Below are positions 17,879 to 26,954 of a stretch of 64,000 nucleotides of DNA, piece by piece; position 1 is the stretch's first letter; every line of letters begins with the position of its first letter. The notes under the pieces were generated by a model. The model was not told the origin of the DNA. It saw nothing but the letters and a program-made list of their open reading frames with translations, and ran no database searches. This DNA comes from UBA4466 sp963925035 (GTDB taxonomy: Bacteria; Bacteroidota; Bacteroidia; Flavobacteriales_D; Crocinitomicaceae), in the NCBI GenBank assembly GCA_963925035.1, contig CAWUSK010000022.1, forward strand, positions 1 to 64,000, written 5' to 3'. A program made the translations under genes and the position numbers.

Positions 17879-18412
17879 TTAATAATCGTATTCGTCTTCG
17901 TAATCTCCGAATCCAAAATCATCTTCGTCTTCGTCCTCGCCTTCTGCGTCACTTTCCGTTTCAAATTGCAAATCTTCATCCTCCGAAGCTTTTGAATCTT
18001 CTGCTGGTGCATTTCCAACAGCCAAAATCGTCTTAGGATATTCCGGAGTTTCTTCTGAATATCCAATCAATTCGATTAAGAAAATCCACATACGTAAGAA
18101 ATCATGCACCAAAATAATTTTCTGATCGGACTCTTGAATAAAATCTCCAATTACGGAAGAATTCATTACGCCTGGCAAAATTTGATCTGGATCTTCACCA
18201 AACGACATGTCAAACAAACTGATTTCAAACCCTTTATCCCAACTGCCATTTGACATGTAAAAAGATGCCATTTGATCGGAAGTAAATCCGTATGCATCCA
18301 TAATAGCTCTGTAAAACGATTCAAAATCTGCTTTATCACTAATTAAAATATCTCTAAAAACTTCGTTTTTATCTTTTGAATCGAGTAAGATTCTAAATTT
18401 TAATCCTGCCAT
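17879..18412 (-). CDS. Plasmid pRiA4b ORF-3-like (IS1096 TnpR-like) protein
   Basis: A 177-residue protein. Residues 1-110 match the pRiA4b ORF-3 domain: FRILLDSKDKNEVFRDILI, then FESFYRAIMDAYGF and the SFYMSNGSWDKGFEI core. The C-terminal 40 residues are a highly acidic Asp/Glu tail ending in EDEYDY. The domain occurs in mobile elements and in chromosomal genes, and its biochemical role is unknown. Nothing nearby suggests an active element. It lies 2 bases before the methyltransferase gene. Confidence 0.8.
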   Translation of the reverse strand: MAGLKFRILLDSKDKNEVFRDILISDKADFESFYRAIMDAYGFTSDQMASFYMSNGSWDKGFEISLFDMSFGEDPDQILPGVMNSSVIGDFIQESDQKIILVHDFLRMWIFLIELIGYSEETPEYPKTILAVGNAPAEDSKASEDEDLQFETESDAEGEDEDEDDFGFGDYEDEYDY

Positions 18413-18447
18413 TTCTATTATCTCTATGTCCCGCTATGAATACGGAA

Positions 18448-19869
18448 TTATTCTTTAATTGTTTCAAGACCCATTTCTTTACCGAGTTTCAACATAAATC
18501 GAAATGCCTCTTCCGCATCGTTTTGAATTTCTCCTTCTAGAATTGCTTCCTTTATAACTTCTTTAATCTTTCCTACCGCAGCGCAAGGTTCCAATCCAAA
18601 TGTCTCCATTATTTGTTGCCCGGATACAGGTGGTTGAAAATTTCGGATTCGATCATTTTCTTCTACAGTTAGTAGTTTTGCTTTTACGGTATCAAAATTC
18701 TCTTTATATTTTTTGACTTTCAATTCATTTTTTGAAGTAATGTCTGCGTTGCACAATTTCATTAAGTCATCCACATCGTCTTCTGCCTCAGATAATAATC
18801 TACGCACTGCCGAATCAGTTACAAATCCTTTTACCAAGGCAATTGGACGTAAATGCAAACGCACTAATTTCTGCACGTATTTCATTTTTGCATCCATTGG
18901 AAGTTTCATTCGTGCGAAAATTTTCGGCACCATTCGAGCCCCCAAATCTTCATGACCGTGAAATGTCCAACCAACACGTTTATCAAAACGCTTTGTGGGT
19001 GGTTTTGCTATATCATGCATAATTGCAGCCCATCTCAACCATAAGTCATCTGTAGTTTCACAAATATTGTCAAGCACTTCTAACGTATGGTAGAAATTAT
19101 CTTTATGCGACTTTCCATTGCGTGTTTCAACACCATAAAGCGCAACCATTTCAGGGAAAAATTGGTGCAACAAATGGGTTGAAAAAAGTAAATAAAATCC
19201 ACGTGAAGGTTTTGCACATAAAATGATTTTATTCAATTCATCAGCTATACGTTCATTCGAAATAATCGACAATCGCTCAGCATTCTCTTTTAACGAAACC
19301 ATGCTTTTATGTTCGATTTTAAAATCTAACTGAGCAGCAAAACGCACAGCTCTCATCATTCGCAAGGGATCGTCTGAATAAGTTGTGTCCGGATCTAACG
19401 GGGTTCGTAAAATTCCTTTTTCAAGGTCAGCCATTCCATCGAAAGGATCAATTAGATCACCAAAAGTATCTTTATGCAGACTGAGCGCCATGGCGTTAAT
19501 CGTAAAATCTCTTCTGTTTTGATCGTCTTCAAGCGTGCCGTCTTCGACAATTGGTTTACGTGAATCTTTTCTGTAGGACTCTTTTCTAGCTCCAACAAAT
19601 TCAACGTCTAAATCTTTATAGATAAATTGAGCTGTACCAAAGTTCTCAAATAAGGAGACTTTTTTTACGCGCAATTTCTCAGCGCAGGCTTTCGCTAAAT
19701 CAAGTCCATTGCCAATAACAACTATATCAATGTCTTTGGATGCTCTCTCCAGTAATAAATCACGCACGTAGCCACCAATCACGTATGCTTGTAACCCTTT
19801 TTCGGTAACAATTTCTGACGCGACTTTAAAAACCGGGTGTGTGAGATGTTGACTTAAATTTATTGCCAT
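18448..19869 (-). CDS. CCA tRNA nucleotidyltransferase / poly(A) polymerase family, with HD domain
   Basis: A 473-residue protein. The nucleotidyltransferase head has GGYVRDLLL and KDIDIVVIG with the two catalytic Asp residues, then RRDFTINAMALS. The RNA-binding region follows (DPLRMMRAVRFAAQLDF). An HD phosphohydrolase domain occupies about 270-400, with HDIAKPP. This architecture is the CCA-adding type, which matures tRNA 3' ends. That fits the tRNA-Asp here, which lacks an encoded CCA. A clear promoter box lies just upstream. Confidence 0.92.
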   Translation of the reverse strand: MAINLSQHLTHPVFKVASEIVTEKGLQAYVIGGYVRDLLLERASKDIDIVVIGNGLDLAKACAEKLRVKKVSLFENFGTAQFIYKDLDVEFVGARKESYRKDSRKPIVEDGTLEDDQNRRDFTINAMALSLHKDTFGDLIDPFDGMADLEKGILRTPLDPDTTYSDDPLRMMRAVRFAAQLDFKIEHKSMVSLKENAERLSIISNERIADELNKIILCAKPSRGFYLLFSTHLLHQFFPEMVALYGVETRNGKSHKDNFYHTLEVLDNICETTDDLWLRWAAIMHDIAKPPTKRFDKRVGWTFHGHEDLGARMVPKIFARMKLPMDAKMKYVQKLVRLHLRPIALVKGFVTDSAVRRLLSEAEDDVDDLMKLCNADITSKNELKVKKYKENFDTVKAKLLTVEENDRIRNFQPPVSGQQIMETFGLEPCAAVGKIKEVIKEAILEGEIQNDAEEAFRFMLKLGKEMGLETIKE

Positions 19870-19877
19870 TGCGGGTG

Positions 19878-19885
19878 CAAAGATA
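19878..19885 (-). promoter_or_regulatory. Promoter -7 box for the CCA-adding enzyme gene
   Basis: TATCTTTG on the minus strand is a full match to TAnnTTTG, ending 9 bases before the start codon and implying a very short leader. Confidence 0.55.
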
Positions 19886-19925
19886 CCAAATTATAAGAAT
19901 TAGCATTTGCTTTGGTGCTACGAAT

Positions 19926-20747
19926 TTAATCAGCTCCAAAATCCAACTCTTCAATGTTAGGAGTTATACGATTGTTCTTCCACCGAAGTATAACTGTGTT
20001 TATGACTTCACGGGTCTGCTCCATTTCCTCATCCAATGATTCTCCTGAGGCTCTTTCATAATAAATAACACCTTCAAACCCATCTTCATCATTAGGAAAA
20101 GTTACTTTTTCATGGAACCAAAACGACCCTCCATCAGCCACGCGTGACAATTGCATCGCTTCTACCAATCGCTCACCAGTATTGAACAAATAAATCATTC
20201 CACCATCAACTCCACACGCTTCAGCAAATAGGTTCACGCATAAGATACTTTCAACTCCTTCTAAACCTCTATTGTCAAAAACTTCCAAATAAAAGGCGTT
20301 TGTATTAATTCGTGATTCATGTCCATAAAACGTATTATCCGCTTTCAAGAGACGACATCTCACATAAACGTTCGACTCGTCCTCAGCCATTGTTACCAAA
20401 TACGTTTCACCATTAATCTCTTTAGAATCAAAAGCAATTAATCCTCCCAATACATAACCAATTTGTTTACCATATTTCACCTTGTACCAAAACGACTCTA
20501 GGCCATTGAATTGCATCGTCTCGTTAGTTTTTTCTATAATTTTCACTTCCGCTCCAATCGCCAAAGTATCAATCGATTCCGCATTAGAATTAGGCTTTTC
20601 ACGCAACACCACATTATCTCCATATAGTCTTTCTGTGCTTCCTTTTTCAAAAGAATAGTATGTTCCAATGATTCGCGTTTCTTCATCCTGAGCAATCGAT
20701 GCGTGGATACTAGAAACTAATAAGGTAATGATTATGAGGTATTTCAT
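19926..20747 (-). CDS. Secreted protein with SH3-like domain
   Basis: A 273-residue protein from the start chosen. That start (20747) puts a clean signal peptide, KYLIIITLLVSSIHASIA, at the N-terminus; the longer frame adds nine polar residues before it. Residues about 25-105 look like a bacterial SH3 domain (GDNVVLREKPNSNAESIDTL, then ESFWYKVKYGKQIGYVLGG). The remainder is beta-rich and unidentified. The SH3 part suggests binding to peptidoglycan or cell-surface peptides in the envelope. Confidence 0.75.
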   Translation of the reverse strand: MKYLIIITLLVSSIHASIAQDEETRIIGTYYSFEKGSTERLYGDNVVLREKPNSNAESIDTLAIGAEVKIIEKTNETMQFNGLESFWYKVKYGKQIGYVLGGLIAFDSKEINGETYLVTMAEDESNVYVRCRLLKADNTFYGHESRINTNAFYLEVFDNRGLEGVESILCVNLFAEACGVDGGMIYLFNTGERLVEAMQLSRVADGGSFWFHEKVTFPNDEDGFEGVIYYERASGESLDEEMEQTREVINTVILRWKNNRITPNIEELDFGAD

Positions 20748-20786
20748 TTCTCTTTTTATATTTTCGTTATTCAAATTTACTCCATT

Positions 20787-21477
20787 ATGAAATACTTTTA
20801 TCTACTAATTTCTTTTTTCATTGCAAATTTTTCATTTGCAGACGCGTGGGATAACCTATCGCTTGAAGAAGCAGAGGCCGTTGTAGCAGAATTAGAAAAG
20901 AACCACTAGATTTTTGACTATTGCGACTGTTGCAGTAACTCCGGAGAATATTCAACTACTGTTCATTTTTTAAAAGTAGTAAGCACTGAGATTATTCCTT
21001 GCGAATGGGATAATGATTTCTACTCTGTTCGTGCTCAAAGTATTGTACTTGCAGGTGTTTTTTAAGCCGATAATAGCCCAGATGTCAATCAACTTATTAC
21101 TCCAAGTACAACTGAAGAGTCTGGATTAATTTATAGGTTGTCCCAAGCGTCCGGAAAAGAAAATTGCCGCACCTTTCTACAATGTGATTACTTACAACTA
21201 TTATGGCGAAGACCATGAACCGTGCAAAAAAGAGTTTGCCTAACCAACACCTAGTGAACTTAATACAATTGTGAAGGACAAGGCATATAAAAAATGGTAT
21301 AAAAAAAAGGTTTTAGCTTGAAGTAAATGTGTAGCAATTTCGCATATTATTTTATGAAAGCAACACTTTAGAGAAGGAAGGATTGAAATTGATCTTACCA
21401 AGGAACAATCTGGAACGTATCTAACTCAATTTGTTAGTCAAAAAGGTAAAGAAATTTACAAAGTGATGAAACTCTAG
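20787..21477 (+). pseudogene. Decayed gene for a small secreted protein
   Basis: Starting at ATG 20787, the frame encodes a good signal peptide (KYFYLLISFFIANFSFA), then about 22 residues, a TAG, and continues in frame as protein-like sequence (IFDYCDCCSNSGEYSTTVHF) to a TAA. After a frameshift near 21140 the text resumes as KKIAAPFYNVITYNYYGED, and ends with a segment closing GKEIYKVMKL and TAG at 21477. Several stops and shifts in separate places indicate real decay rather than one sequencing error. The intact product would have been an exported protein of about 190-220 residues with a Cys-rich N-terminal part; the family is unknown. Confidence 0.8.
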
Positions 21478-21565
21478 TACCATTTTCACGAGATTGTAGC
21501 TGTAGATTTTAAAATAAAGTATCAGAAGTATTAAAATAGATACCTATCTTCGATAAAAGATTACA

Positions 21566-22036
21566 ATGCAAGATCACATTACTTTTCAATTTATCAGCGA
21601 ACCATCGGATGTTAATTTTGGTGGAAAAGTTCACGGTGGCGAAGTAATGAAGTGGATTGATCAAACCGCGTATGCTTGTGCTACAGGTTATGCTCAAAAT
21701 TATTGTGTCACTGTTTATGTCGGAGGAATTCGCTTTTACAGACCAATAAGTATAGGAGCAATTGTAAAAGTTGAAGCTCAGGTAATCTACACTGGGACAA
21801 CTAGTATTCATATTGCAGTTAACGTATTTTCCAGGAAATTGAAAGAGAAAAAATTTGAAAAGACGACACATTGCGTTATCGTTTTTGTTTCTACAGATGA
21901 ATCAGGAAAACCAGTTCCTGTCAAAAAGTTTACACCATCAAATCAACTTCAAATTGAAATGGAACAATATGCCATTAAATTAATTGACTTACGAAAGTCG
22001 ATTGAAAATGAAATGGGCAGATTCTTGAAAGCATAG
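21566..22036 (+). CDS. Acyl-CoA thioesterase, hotdog fold
   Basis: A 156-residue protein of the YciA/BACH-type hotdog family, hydrolysing acyl-CoA to free acid and CoA. The core helix motif VHGGEVMKWIDQTAYACA contains the expected acidic residue, followed by VGGIRFYRPISIGAIVKVEAQV and TTHCVIVFV. The length is normal for a single-domain enzyme. It lies 121 bases before the sterol operon on the same strand; whether it shares the transcript is not clear. A near-match promoter box (TATCTTCG, 21545-21552) precedes it. Confidence 0.9.
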   Translation: MQDHITFQFISEPSDVNFGGKVHGGEVMKWIDQTAYACATGYAQNYCVTVYVGGIRFYRPISIGAIVKVEAQVIYTGTTSIHIAVNVFSRKLKEKKFEKTTHCVIVFVSTDESGKPVPVKKFTPSNQLQIEMEQYAIKLIDLRKSIENEMGRFLKA

Positions 22037-22157
22037 CTTCATTTTCATTGGTGTAATTGATACTATTGCCTCCCGAATTAAGAACAACACATAACCCGGC
22101 AAAAATGTTACAATTCATTTGTTAATTTTTTGTTAAATTCTAGGGCTTTCCGAAATA

Positions 22158-23297
22158 ATGTACGTACGTTTACTTAGTAAAACCAGAAAATTAATGATTC
22201 GAAAAGTAGTATACTATTCCTTTCATGCATCTGAGTTGGCATCCATTTTCAAGATGAAAAAAGAATTTAGTCAACTCAAACCTTCAGAGTATCGATTGTC
22301 AGATTTATCTCAAACCAGAGATGACAAAAGTTATTGTTATGAAGCGCTAAAAAAGGTGTCACGCTCATTTGCAGTTGTTATCCAACAACTCCCTGATGAT
22401 CTTAAAGATCCAGTCTGTTTGTTCTATCTTATTCTTCGTGGATTAGATACTATTGAAGATGATATGAACATCGAAAACGGTGTAAAGAAAGAGATGCTTT
22501 TATCTTTTGCTGATAGAATAAATAATGAAGAATTCGTTTTAGAAAACGTTGGAGATACTCAAGACTATCGAGATTTAATGCTTTATTTCGACAAAGTAAT
22601 TCGTGAATACCAGAAGTTAGGAAATGAATATAAAGAGGTGATCACTGAGATTACGAAGGAAATGGCAATCGGAATGAACAAGTATGCGCACAAAAACGTA
22701 GAAAGTTATGACGATTGGAATGACTACTGCTATTATGTAGCAGGATTGGTTGGAATAGGTTTAAGTAAATTATTTATTGCTTCTAAATTAGAAACGAGTG
22801 CTAAACTTTTTTCTAATGAACTGAGCAATGAAATGGGCTTGTTCCTGCAAAAAACAAATATTATTCGTGACTTCGCAGAAGACTTAGAAATGGGACGAAT
22901 TTTTTGGCCAGAGGAATCTTGGAAAAATAAAGCTGCAAATCTAAAAGAACTACAAGCAAGTGAAACAAAAGGATTGGCCGCATTAAACGAGGTAATCATA
23001 AATGCGTTAAATCACATTCCAGCCTGTCTTGAGTTTTTAGAATGCTTAGAAAATCAGCAAATATTTCGTTTCTGTGCAATTCCACAATTGATGGCAATCG
23101 CAACATTACAAGAACTATACGATAACCCTAAAGTTTTACACCAAAATGTAAAAATCAGAAAAGGGAAAACGGCAAAATATTTCATGTCCATACAAGGATA
23201 TGATAAAACAAAAAATGAATTCGTTTCTATTCTGAAAAAGTTGGAAAAGAAAGATAATACAGGTAAAATTAAATCTATACTGGAAAGAATTAAATAA
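22158..23297 (+). CDS. Squalene synthase, eukaryote-like (farnesyl-diphosphate farnesyltransferase)
   Basis: A 379-residue enzyme joining two farnesyl diphosphates to squalene. The first aspartate-rich motif is DTIEDD at 97-102 within LILRGLDTIEDDM; the second is NIIRDFAED with Asp238 and Asp242, followed by GRIFWPEESW. These read closely like eukaryotic squalene synthase, not bacterial HpnC/HpnD or phytoene synthase. The eukaryotic C-terminal membrane anchor is absent; the protein ends in a charged helix. It is the first gene of the sterol operon and ends in TAATG, shared with the next start. No strong promoter match was found upstream; the box TTCATTTG (22114-22121) is one mismatch away. 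Confidence 0.93.
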   Translation: MYVRLLSKTRKLMIRKVVYYSFHASELASIFKMKKEFSQLKPSEYRLSDLSQTRDDKSYCYEALKKVSRSFAVVIQQLPDDLKDPVCLFYLILRGLDTIEDDMNIENGVKKEMLLSFADRINNEEFVLENVGDTQDYRDLMLYFDKVIREYQKLGNEYKEVITEITKEMAIGMNKYAHKNVESYDDWNDYCYYVAGLVGIGLSKLFIASKLETSAKLFSNELSNEMGLFLQKTNIIRDFAEDLEMGRIFWPEESWKNKAANLKELQASETKGLAALNEVIINALNHIPACLEFLECLENQQIFRFCAIPQLMAIATLQELYDNPKVLHQNVKIRKGKTAKYFMSIQGYDKTKNEFVSILKKLEKKDNTGKIKSILERIK

Positions 23298-24613
23298 TGA
23301 AGACCACGGAATTTGATATCATTGTTGTAGGCGCAGGTGTTGCGGGAGGAGTATTTGCTGCTTCTCAACCTTCCAGCACGCGCATACTTGTGGTTGAACG
23401 TGACCTTACTGAACCTGATAGAATCATTGGTGAATTAATGCAGCCTGGAGGAGTTCAGGCATTGAAGGAGTTAGGCTTAATTCATCTTATCGATGGAATT
23501 GATGCGCAGGAGATAAATGGTTACCACCTGATTAAAGGAAATGATCACTTTACAATCAATTACGACGAAGTACAAAAAGGCATAAAAGGAATTGGGCTTA
23601 GAAACGGTAAATTTCTAACTAACATTCGAGAAGAATTAAAGAAAAGAGAAAACATTACCTTAATTCAGGGAAATGTTACTGAAATCTTGGAAAACAATGG
23701 TAGCGTTTCTGGAGTACGTTATACTACTGCAGACGGATCAATTTTTACTCAACTAGCCAATTTAACTGTTGTTTGCGATGGACCAATGTCTACTTTGCGT
23801 GATAAGTTAAGCAAAGTAAACAAGCAAGTTAGCTCCTATTTTATAGGGCTTGTTATAAAAGATTTGAATTTAGAATTTCCATCTTACGGTCACATGATTA
23901 TTAGCGGTGAATCTCCTATTTTGGTCTACCCTATCCACAAAGATGCATACCGGATTTTGATTGATTACCCTGGAGGGAAACCACCAAAAATGGGAGCAAA
24001 ATCCATCGAGGAATTAAAAGCAAAAGTAATTAAAGCATTGCCAACAGAAATGGTAGATGCTTTCAATAAAGCAATTGATGAAGATGAACTAAAAGTCATG
24101 CCAAACCATTCTATGAAAGGTCAAGCATTCAGAAAACGTGGTGCTGCATTACTTGGTGATTCGCTAAATATGAGACATCCATTGACGGGCGGTGGAATGA
24201 CCGCTTCATTTACAGATATTCTATGCTTGAATAGAGAATTAACAAACATTAATTTTCAGGATGAAATAAAACTGGAACAAGCCGTTAATGACTATTATAA
24301 AACGAGAGGCAAAGGAGTTGAAACCATAAATATTTTAGCAAATGCTTTGTACAAAGTTTTTATCGACGATGATTTGAAAGACGCTTGCTTCGAATACCTT
24401 CAAAAGGGAGGCGAAAAAGCAACCGGACCTTTGGCAATTTTAGCCGGAATAAACAAAAGTAAAAAATTTCTGTTAAAACACTTTTTTAAAGTGGCGATGC
24501 AGCACCCGATACATTTTATTACAAAACCAAGTAAACAATTTCGTTTATATAAAAATGCAACCAGAATTATTCGTCCAATACTAAAAGACGAAGAGGTTCC
24601 AGCAATTATCTAA
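23297..24613 (+). CDS. Squalene monooxygenase (epoxidase)
   Basis: A 438-residue flavoprotein converting squalene to 2,3-oxidosqualene using O2 and NADPH. The FAD-binding GAGVAG is at residues 12-17. The family signature GELMQPGG is at 45-52 and the second FAD motif GDSLNMRHPLTGGGM at 287-301. All three match eukaryotic ERG1/SQLE. The N-terminal regulatory and membrane region of the animal enzyme is missing, as in other bacterial forms. It overlaps the squalene synthase stop by one base (TAATG) and the next gene in the same way. An electron donor is not encoded nearby. Confidence 0.95.
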   Translation: MKTTEFDIIVVGAGVAGGVFAASQPSSTRILVVERDLTEPDRIIGELMQPGGVQALKELGLIHLIDGIDAQEINGYHLIKGNDHFTINYDEVQKGIKGIGLRNGKFLTNIREELKKRENITLIQGNVTEILENNGSVSGVRYTTADGSIFTQLANLTVVCDGPMSTLRDKLSKVNKQVSSYFIGLVIKDLNLEFPSYGHMIISGESPILVYPIHKDAYRILIDYPGGKPPKMGAKSIEELKAKVIKALPTEMVDAFNKAIDEDELKVMPNHSMKGQAFRKRGAALLGDSLNMRHPLTGGGMTASFTDILCLNRELTNINFQDEIKLEQAVNDYYKTRGKGVETINILANALYKVFIDDDLKDACFEYLQKGGEKATGPLAILAGINKSKKFLLKHFFKVAMQHPIHFITKPSKQFRLYKNATRIIRPILKDEEVPAII

Positions 24614-25632
24614 TGGAAAATATTGAACACGAATCGCTAGAAGCGGCAGACATACGAAAACAAAATCATTTGGATTTGGCCTTTGCATCTCAAAGCGCCT
24701 TAACCGATGATCGCTTTTACTACGAACCGATGTTGGAAGGCCATCCACTTCAGTCCGATCTACCTATTCTTTTAGGTAAAAAGACGATGCGCTATCCTAT
24801 TTGGATTTCAAGTATGACAGGTGGAACTTCTACAGCTGGACCAATCAATAAAATGCTTGCAAAAACCGCGAATAAATACGGCTTTGGAATGGGTTTAGGT
24901 TCTTGCCGAATGATATTGGAAGACAATACTTATTTCGACGATTTCAACCTGCGCCCATTACTAGGAGATGCTTCTCCTCTATTCGCAAATGTTGGAATTG
25001 CACAAATTGAACGATTAATAGACAAAGGGCAAGCTTCTAAATTGAAGGCATTGGTCACTAAATTAGATGCTGATGGATTAATCGTTCATGTTAACCCTTT
25101 GCAAGAATGGTTACAACCAGAGGGAGACTTAATTCAACGTTCACCGTTAACTACAATCAAACAATTATTGAATGAAATTGATTGCGACATTATTGTAAAA
25201 GAAGTCGGACAAGGTTTTGGACCAGAAAGCATGAAGGAGTTATTAAAACTGCCAATTTTAGCAGTTGATTTTGCTGCAAATGGTGGAACCAACTTTTCTA
25301 AATTGGAATTGCTGAGAAATGAACCTATGCAAAAACATTATGAAGACGTGATAGCACTGGGCCATTCTGCAAATGATATGGTAGATTTCTTAAATAAAGC
25401 AATCCAAGACCTAGGTGATCAACGTAAGTGTAATAATGTAATTATTAGCGGTGGTGTTAAAAACTTTTTAGACGGTTTCTATTTAACATCGAAAGCGCAA
25501 TTGCCTGCCATTTATGGACAAGCGGCACCATTTTTAAAATATGCAAATGAATCACAGGAAGCGCTCGATACATTCGCTCAAACACAAATTAAAGGGTTAT
25601 TAATGGCTCATAAATTCTTAAAAATCAGATAA
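24613..25632 (+). CDS. fni: Isopentenyl-diphosphate delta-isomerase, type 2
   Basis: A 339-residue FMN enzyme interconverting IPP and DMAPP. It shows IRKQNHLDLA at the N-terminus, the FMN/substrate loop ISSMTGGTSTAG, the HVNPLQEW motif beginning at His159, and QPEGD with the metal-binding Glu at 170. A flavin phosphate-binding region follows (VDFAANGGTNF). Type 2 isomerase is usual with a bacterial mevalonate pathway. It is joined to both neighbours by TAATG overlaps, so stoichiometric translation with the sterol genes is likely. Confidence 0.95.
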   Translation: MENIEHESLEAADIRKQNHLDLAFASQSALTDDRFYYEPMLEGHPLQSDLPILLGKKTMRYPIWISSMTGGTSTAGPINKMLAKTANKYGFGMGLGSCRMILEDNTYFDDFNLRPLLGDASPLFANVGIAQIERLIDKGQASKLKALVTKLDADGLIVHVNPLQEWLQPEGDLIQRSPLTTIKQLLNEIDCDIIVKEVGQGFGPESMKELLKLPILAVDFAANGGTNFSKLELLRNEPMQKHYEDVIALGHSANDMVDFLNKAIQDLGDQRKCNNVIISGGVKNFLDGFYLTSKAQLPAIYGQAAPFLKYANESQEALDTFAQTQIKGLLMAHKFLKIR

Positions 25633-26945
25633 TGAGAAAATTAATGGAAGGGTTCTCTAAAAAGAACAAGCAGCAGAAATTGGAGGCTATTAGTGAATTC
25701 TTTAAGTCGCCAAAAGATACAGTCGAAACATTTAAAAGCTTTGATCATTCTGATGAAAAAATTCAAGAAGTTATAAATGAGTTTAGTGAAAATACTATAT
25801 CCAATTTTCACTTGCCTTACAGCATTGCACCAAACTTCTTAATCAACGGTAAAACATTCGCCGTTCCTATGGTTATCGAAGAAAGTTCTGTTGTTGCAGC
25901 TGCTTCAAAAAGCGCTAAGTTTTGGTACAATTTAGGTGGATTTCACACAGAAATTGTGGGCACAACAAAAGTTGGTCAAGTTCATTTTTTATGGCACGAT
26001 GAGGTTCAAAAACTTAAAAATAGATTTGAAGAGTTAAAACAGCTATTATTGGATGGTTCAGCTGAAATTACTGCCAACATGCGCAAACGTGGTGGTGGAA
26101 TTAAAGATATCGTATTAAAAGACTTATCAGATAAAGAACCAGGTTTGATGCAATTGTTCGTAACGTTTGAGACCATCGATTCCATGGGCGCAAATTTCGT
26201 GAATTCTTGTCTTGAAAAATTTGCCGACATCTTTAGACAATGGCATTTAAATCAATCCGAATTCAAAAACGATGGTTTAGAAATTATTATGTCCATCCTT
26301 TCCAACCTTACACCAAATTGTGTTGTAAAATGCTGGGTAGAAACTGATGTTAAAAACTTAGATGAAATCGTACCTGGAATTTCAGGTGAAGAATTCGCTA
26401 AAAAATTCCATACAGCTGTAAGAATTGCACAAGTTGATCCTTACCGCGCTGCAACGCATAATAAAGGAATTTACAACGGAGTTGATTCTGTTGTATTGGC
26501 AACTGGTAATGACTTTAGAGCCGTAGAAGCTTGTGGTCATGCATACGCTAGTATTAACGGTAGCTACACATCGCTTACAAAATGTACAGTTGAGAGCGGT
26601 GTTTTCCGTTTTGAACTGACATTACCATTGGCATTGGGAGTTGTGGGTGGACTTACAAACCTTCATCCATTAGTGAAATTATCACATGAAATTCTTGACT
26701 TCCCAAGTGCTCGTGAGTTAATGGGAATTGCGGCAGCTGCTGGTTTAGCCAATAATTTCGGAGCAGTTAAATCATTAACAACTACTGGTATTCAACAAGG
26801 ACATATGAAAATGCACTTGTTCAACATCATGAATCAGTTGGAAGTAAATAAGAATGATAAGGATAAAGTCGTTGATCACTTTAAGAATAAAAATGTCTCC
26901 GTGTCGGCAGTGCGTTCGTATGTAGAATCGCTTGAAACAGCATAA
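25632..26945 (+). CDS. mvaA: HMG-CoA reductase, class II
   Basis: A 437-residue soluble enzyme reducing HMG-CoA to mevalonate. The class II signatures are ENTISNFHLPYSIAPNF, the catalytic Glu in VIEESSVVAAAS, DSMGANFVNSC, the Lys/Asp region HNKGIYNGVDSVVLATGND, and the C-terminal catalytic His in GHMKMHLFN. It lacks the membrane domain of the eukaryotic class I enzyme, so this step is of bacterial type even though the sterol enzymes are eukaryote-like. It sits in the middle of the operon and would supply mevalonate to the three downstream genes. Confidence 0.96.
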   Translation: MRKLMEGFSKKNKQQKLEAISEFFKSPKDTVETFKSFDHSDEKIQEVINEFSENTISNFHLPYSIAPNFLINGKTFAVPMVIEESSVVAAASKSAKFWYNLGGFHTEIVGTTKVGQVHFLWHDEVQKLKNRFEELKQLLLDGSAEITANMRKRGGGIKDIVLKDLSDKEPGLMQLFVTFETIDSMGANFVNSCLEKFADIFRQWHLNQSEFKNDGLEIIMSILSNLTPNCVVKCWVETDVKNLDEIVPGISGEEFAKKFHTAVRIAQVDPYRAATHNKGIYNGVDSVVLATGNDFRAVEACGHAYASINGSYTSLTKCTVESGVFRFELTLPLALGVVGGLTNLHPLVKLSHEILDFPSARELMGIAAAAGLANNFGAVKSLTTTGIQQGHMKMHLFNIMNQLEVNKNDKDKVVDHFKNKNVSVSAVRSYVESLETA

Positions 26946-26954
26946 TTAATAGTT

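Noticed and set aside
17879..18412. IS1096-like TnpR name as evidence of an insertion sequence
   Set aside because: No transposase, terminal inverted repeats or target duplication flank it; the domain also occurs in ordinary chromosomal genes.
21509..21871. 120-residue minus-strand frame
   Set aside because: It is the antisense shadow of the thioesterase gene, which has clear hotdog motifs.
22158..23297. Reading the first operon gene as phytoene synthase or HpnC/HpnD
   Set aside because: NIIRDFAED with GRIFWPEESW and the flanking epoxidase and cyclase fit squalene synthase; no carotenoid genes accompany it.
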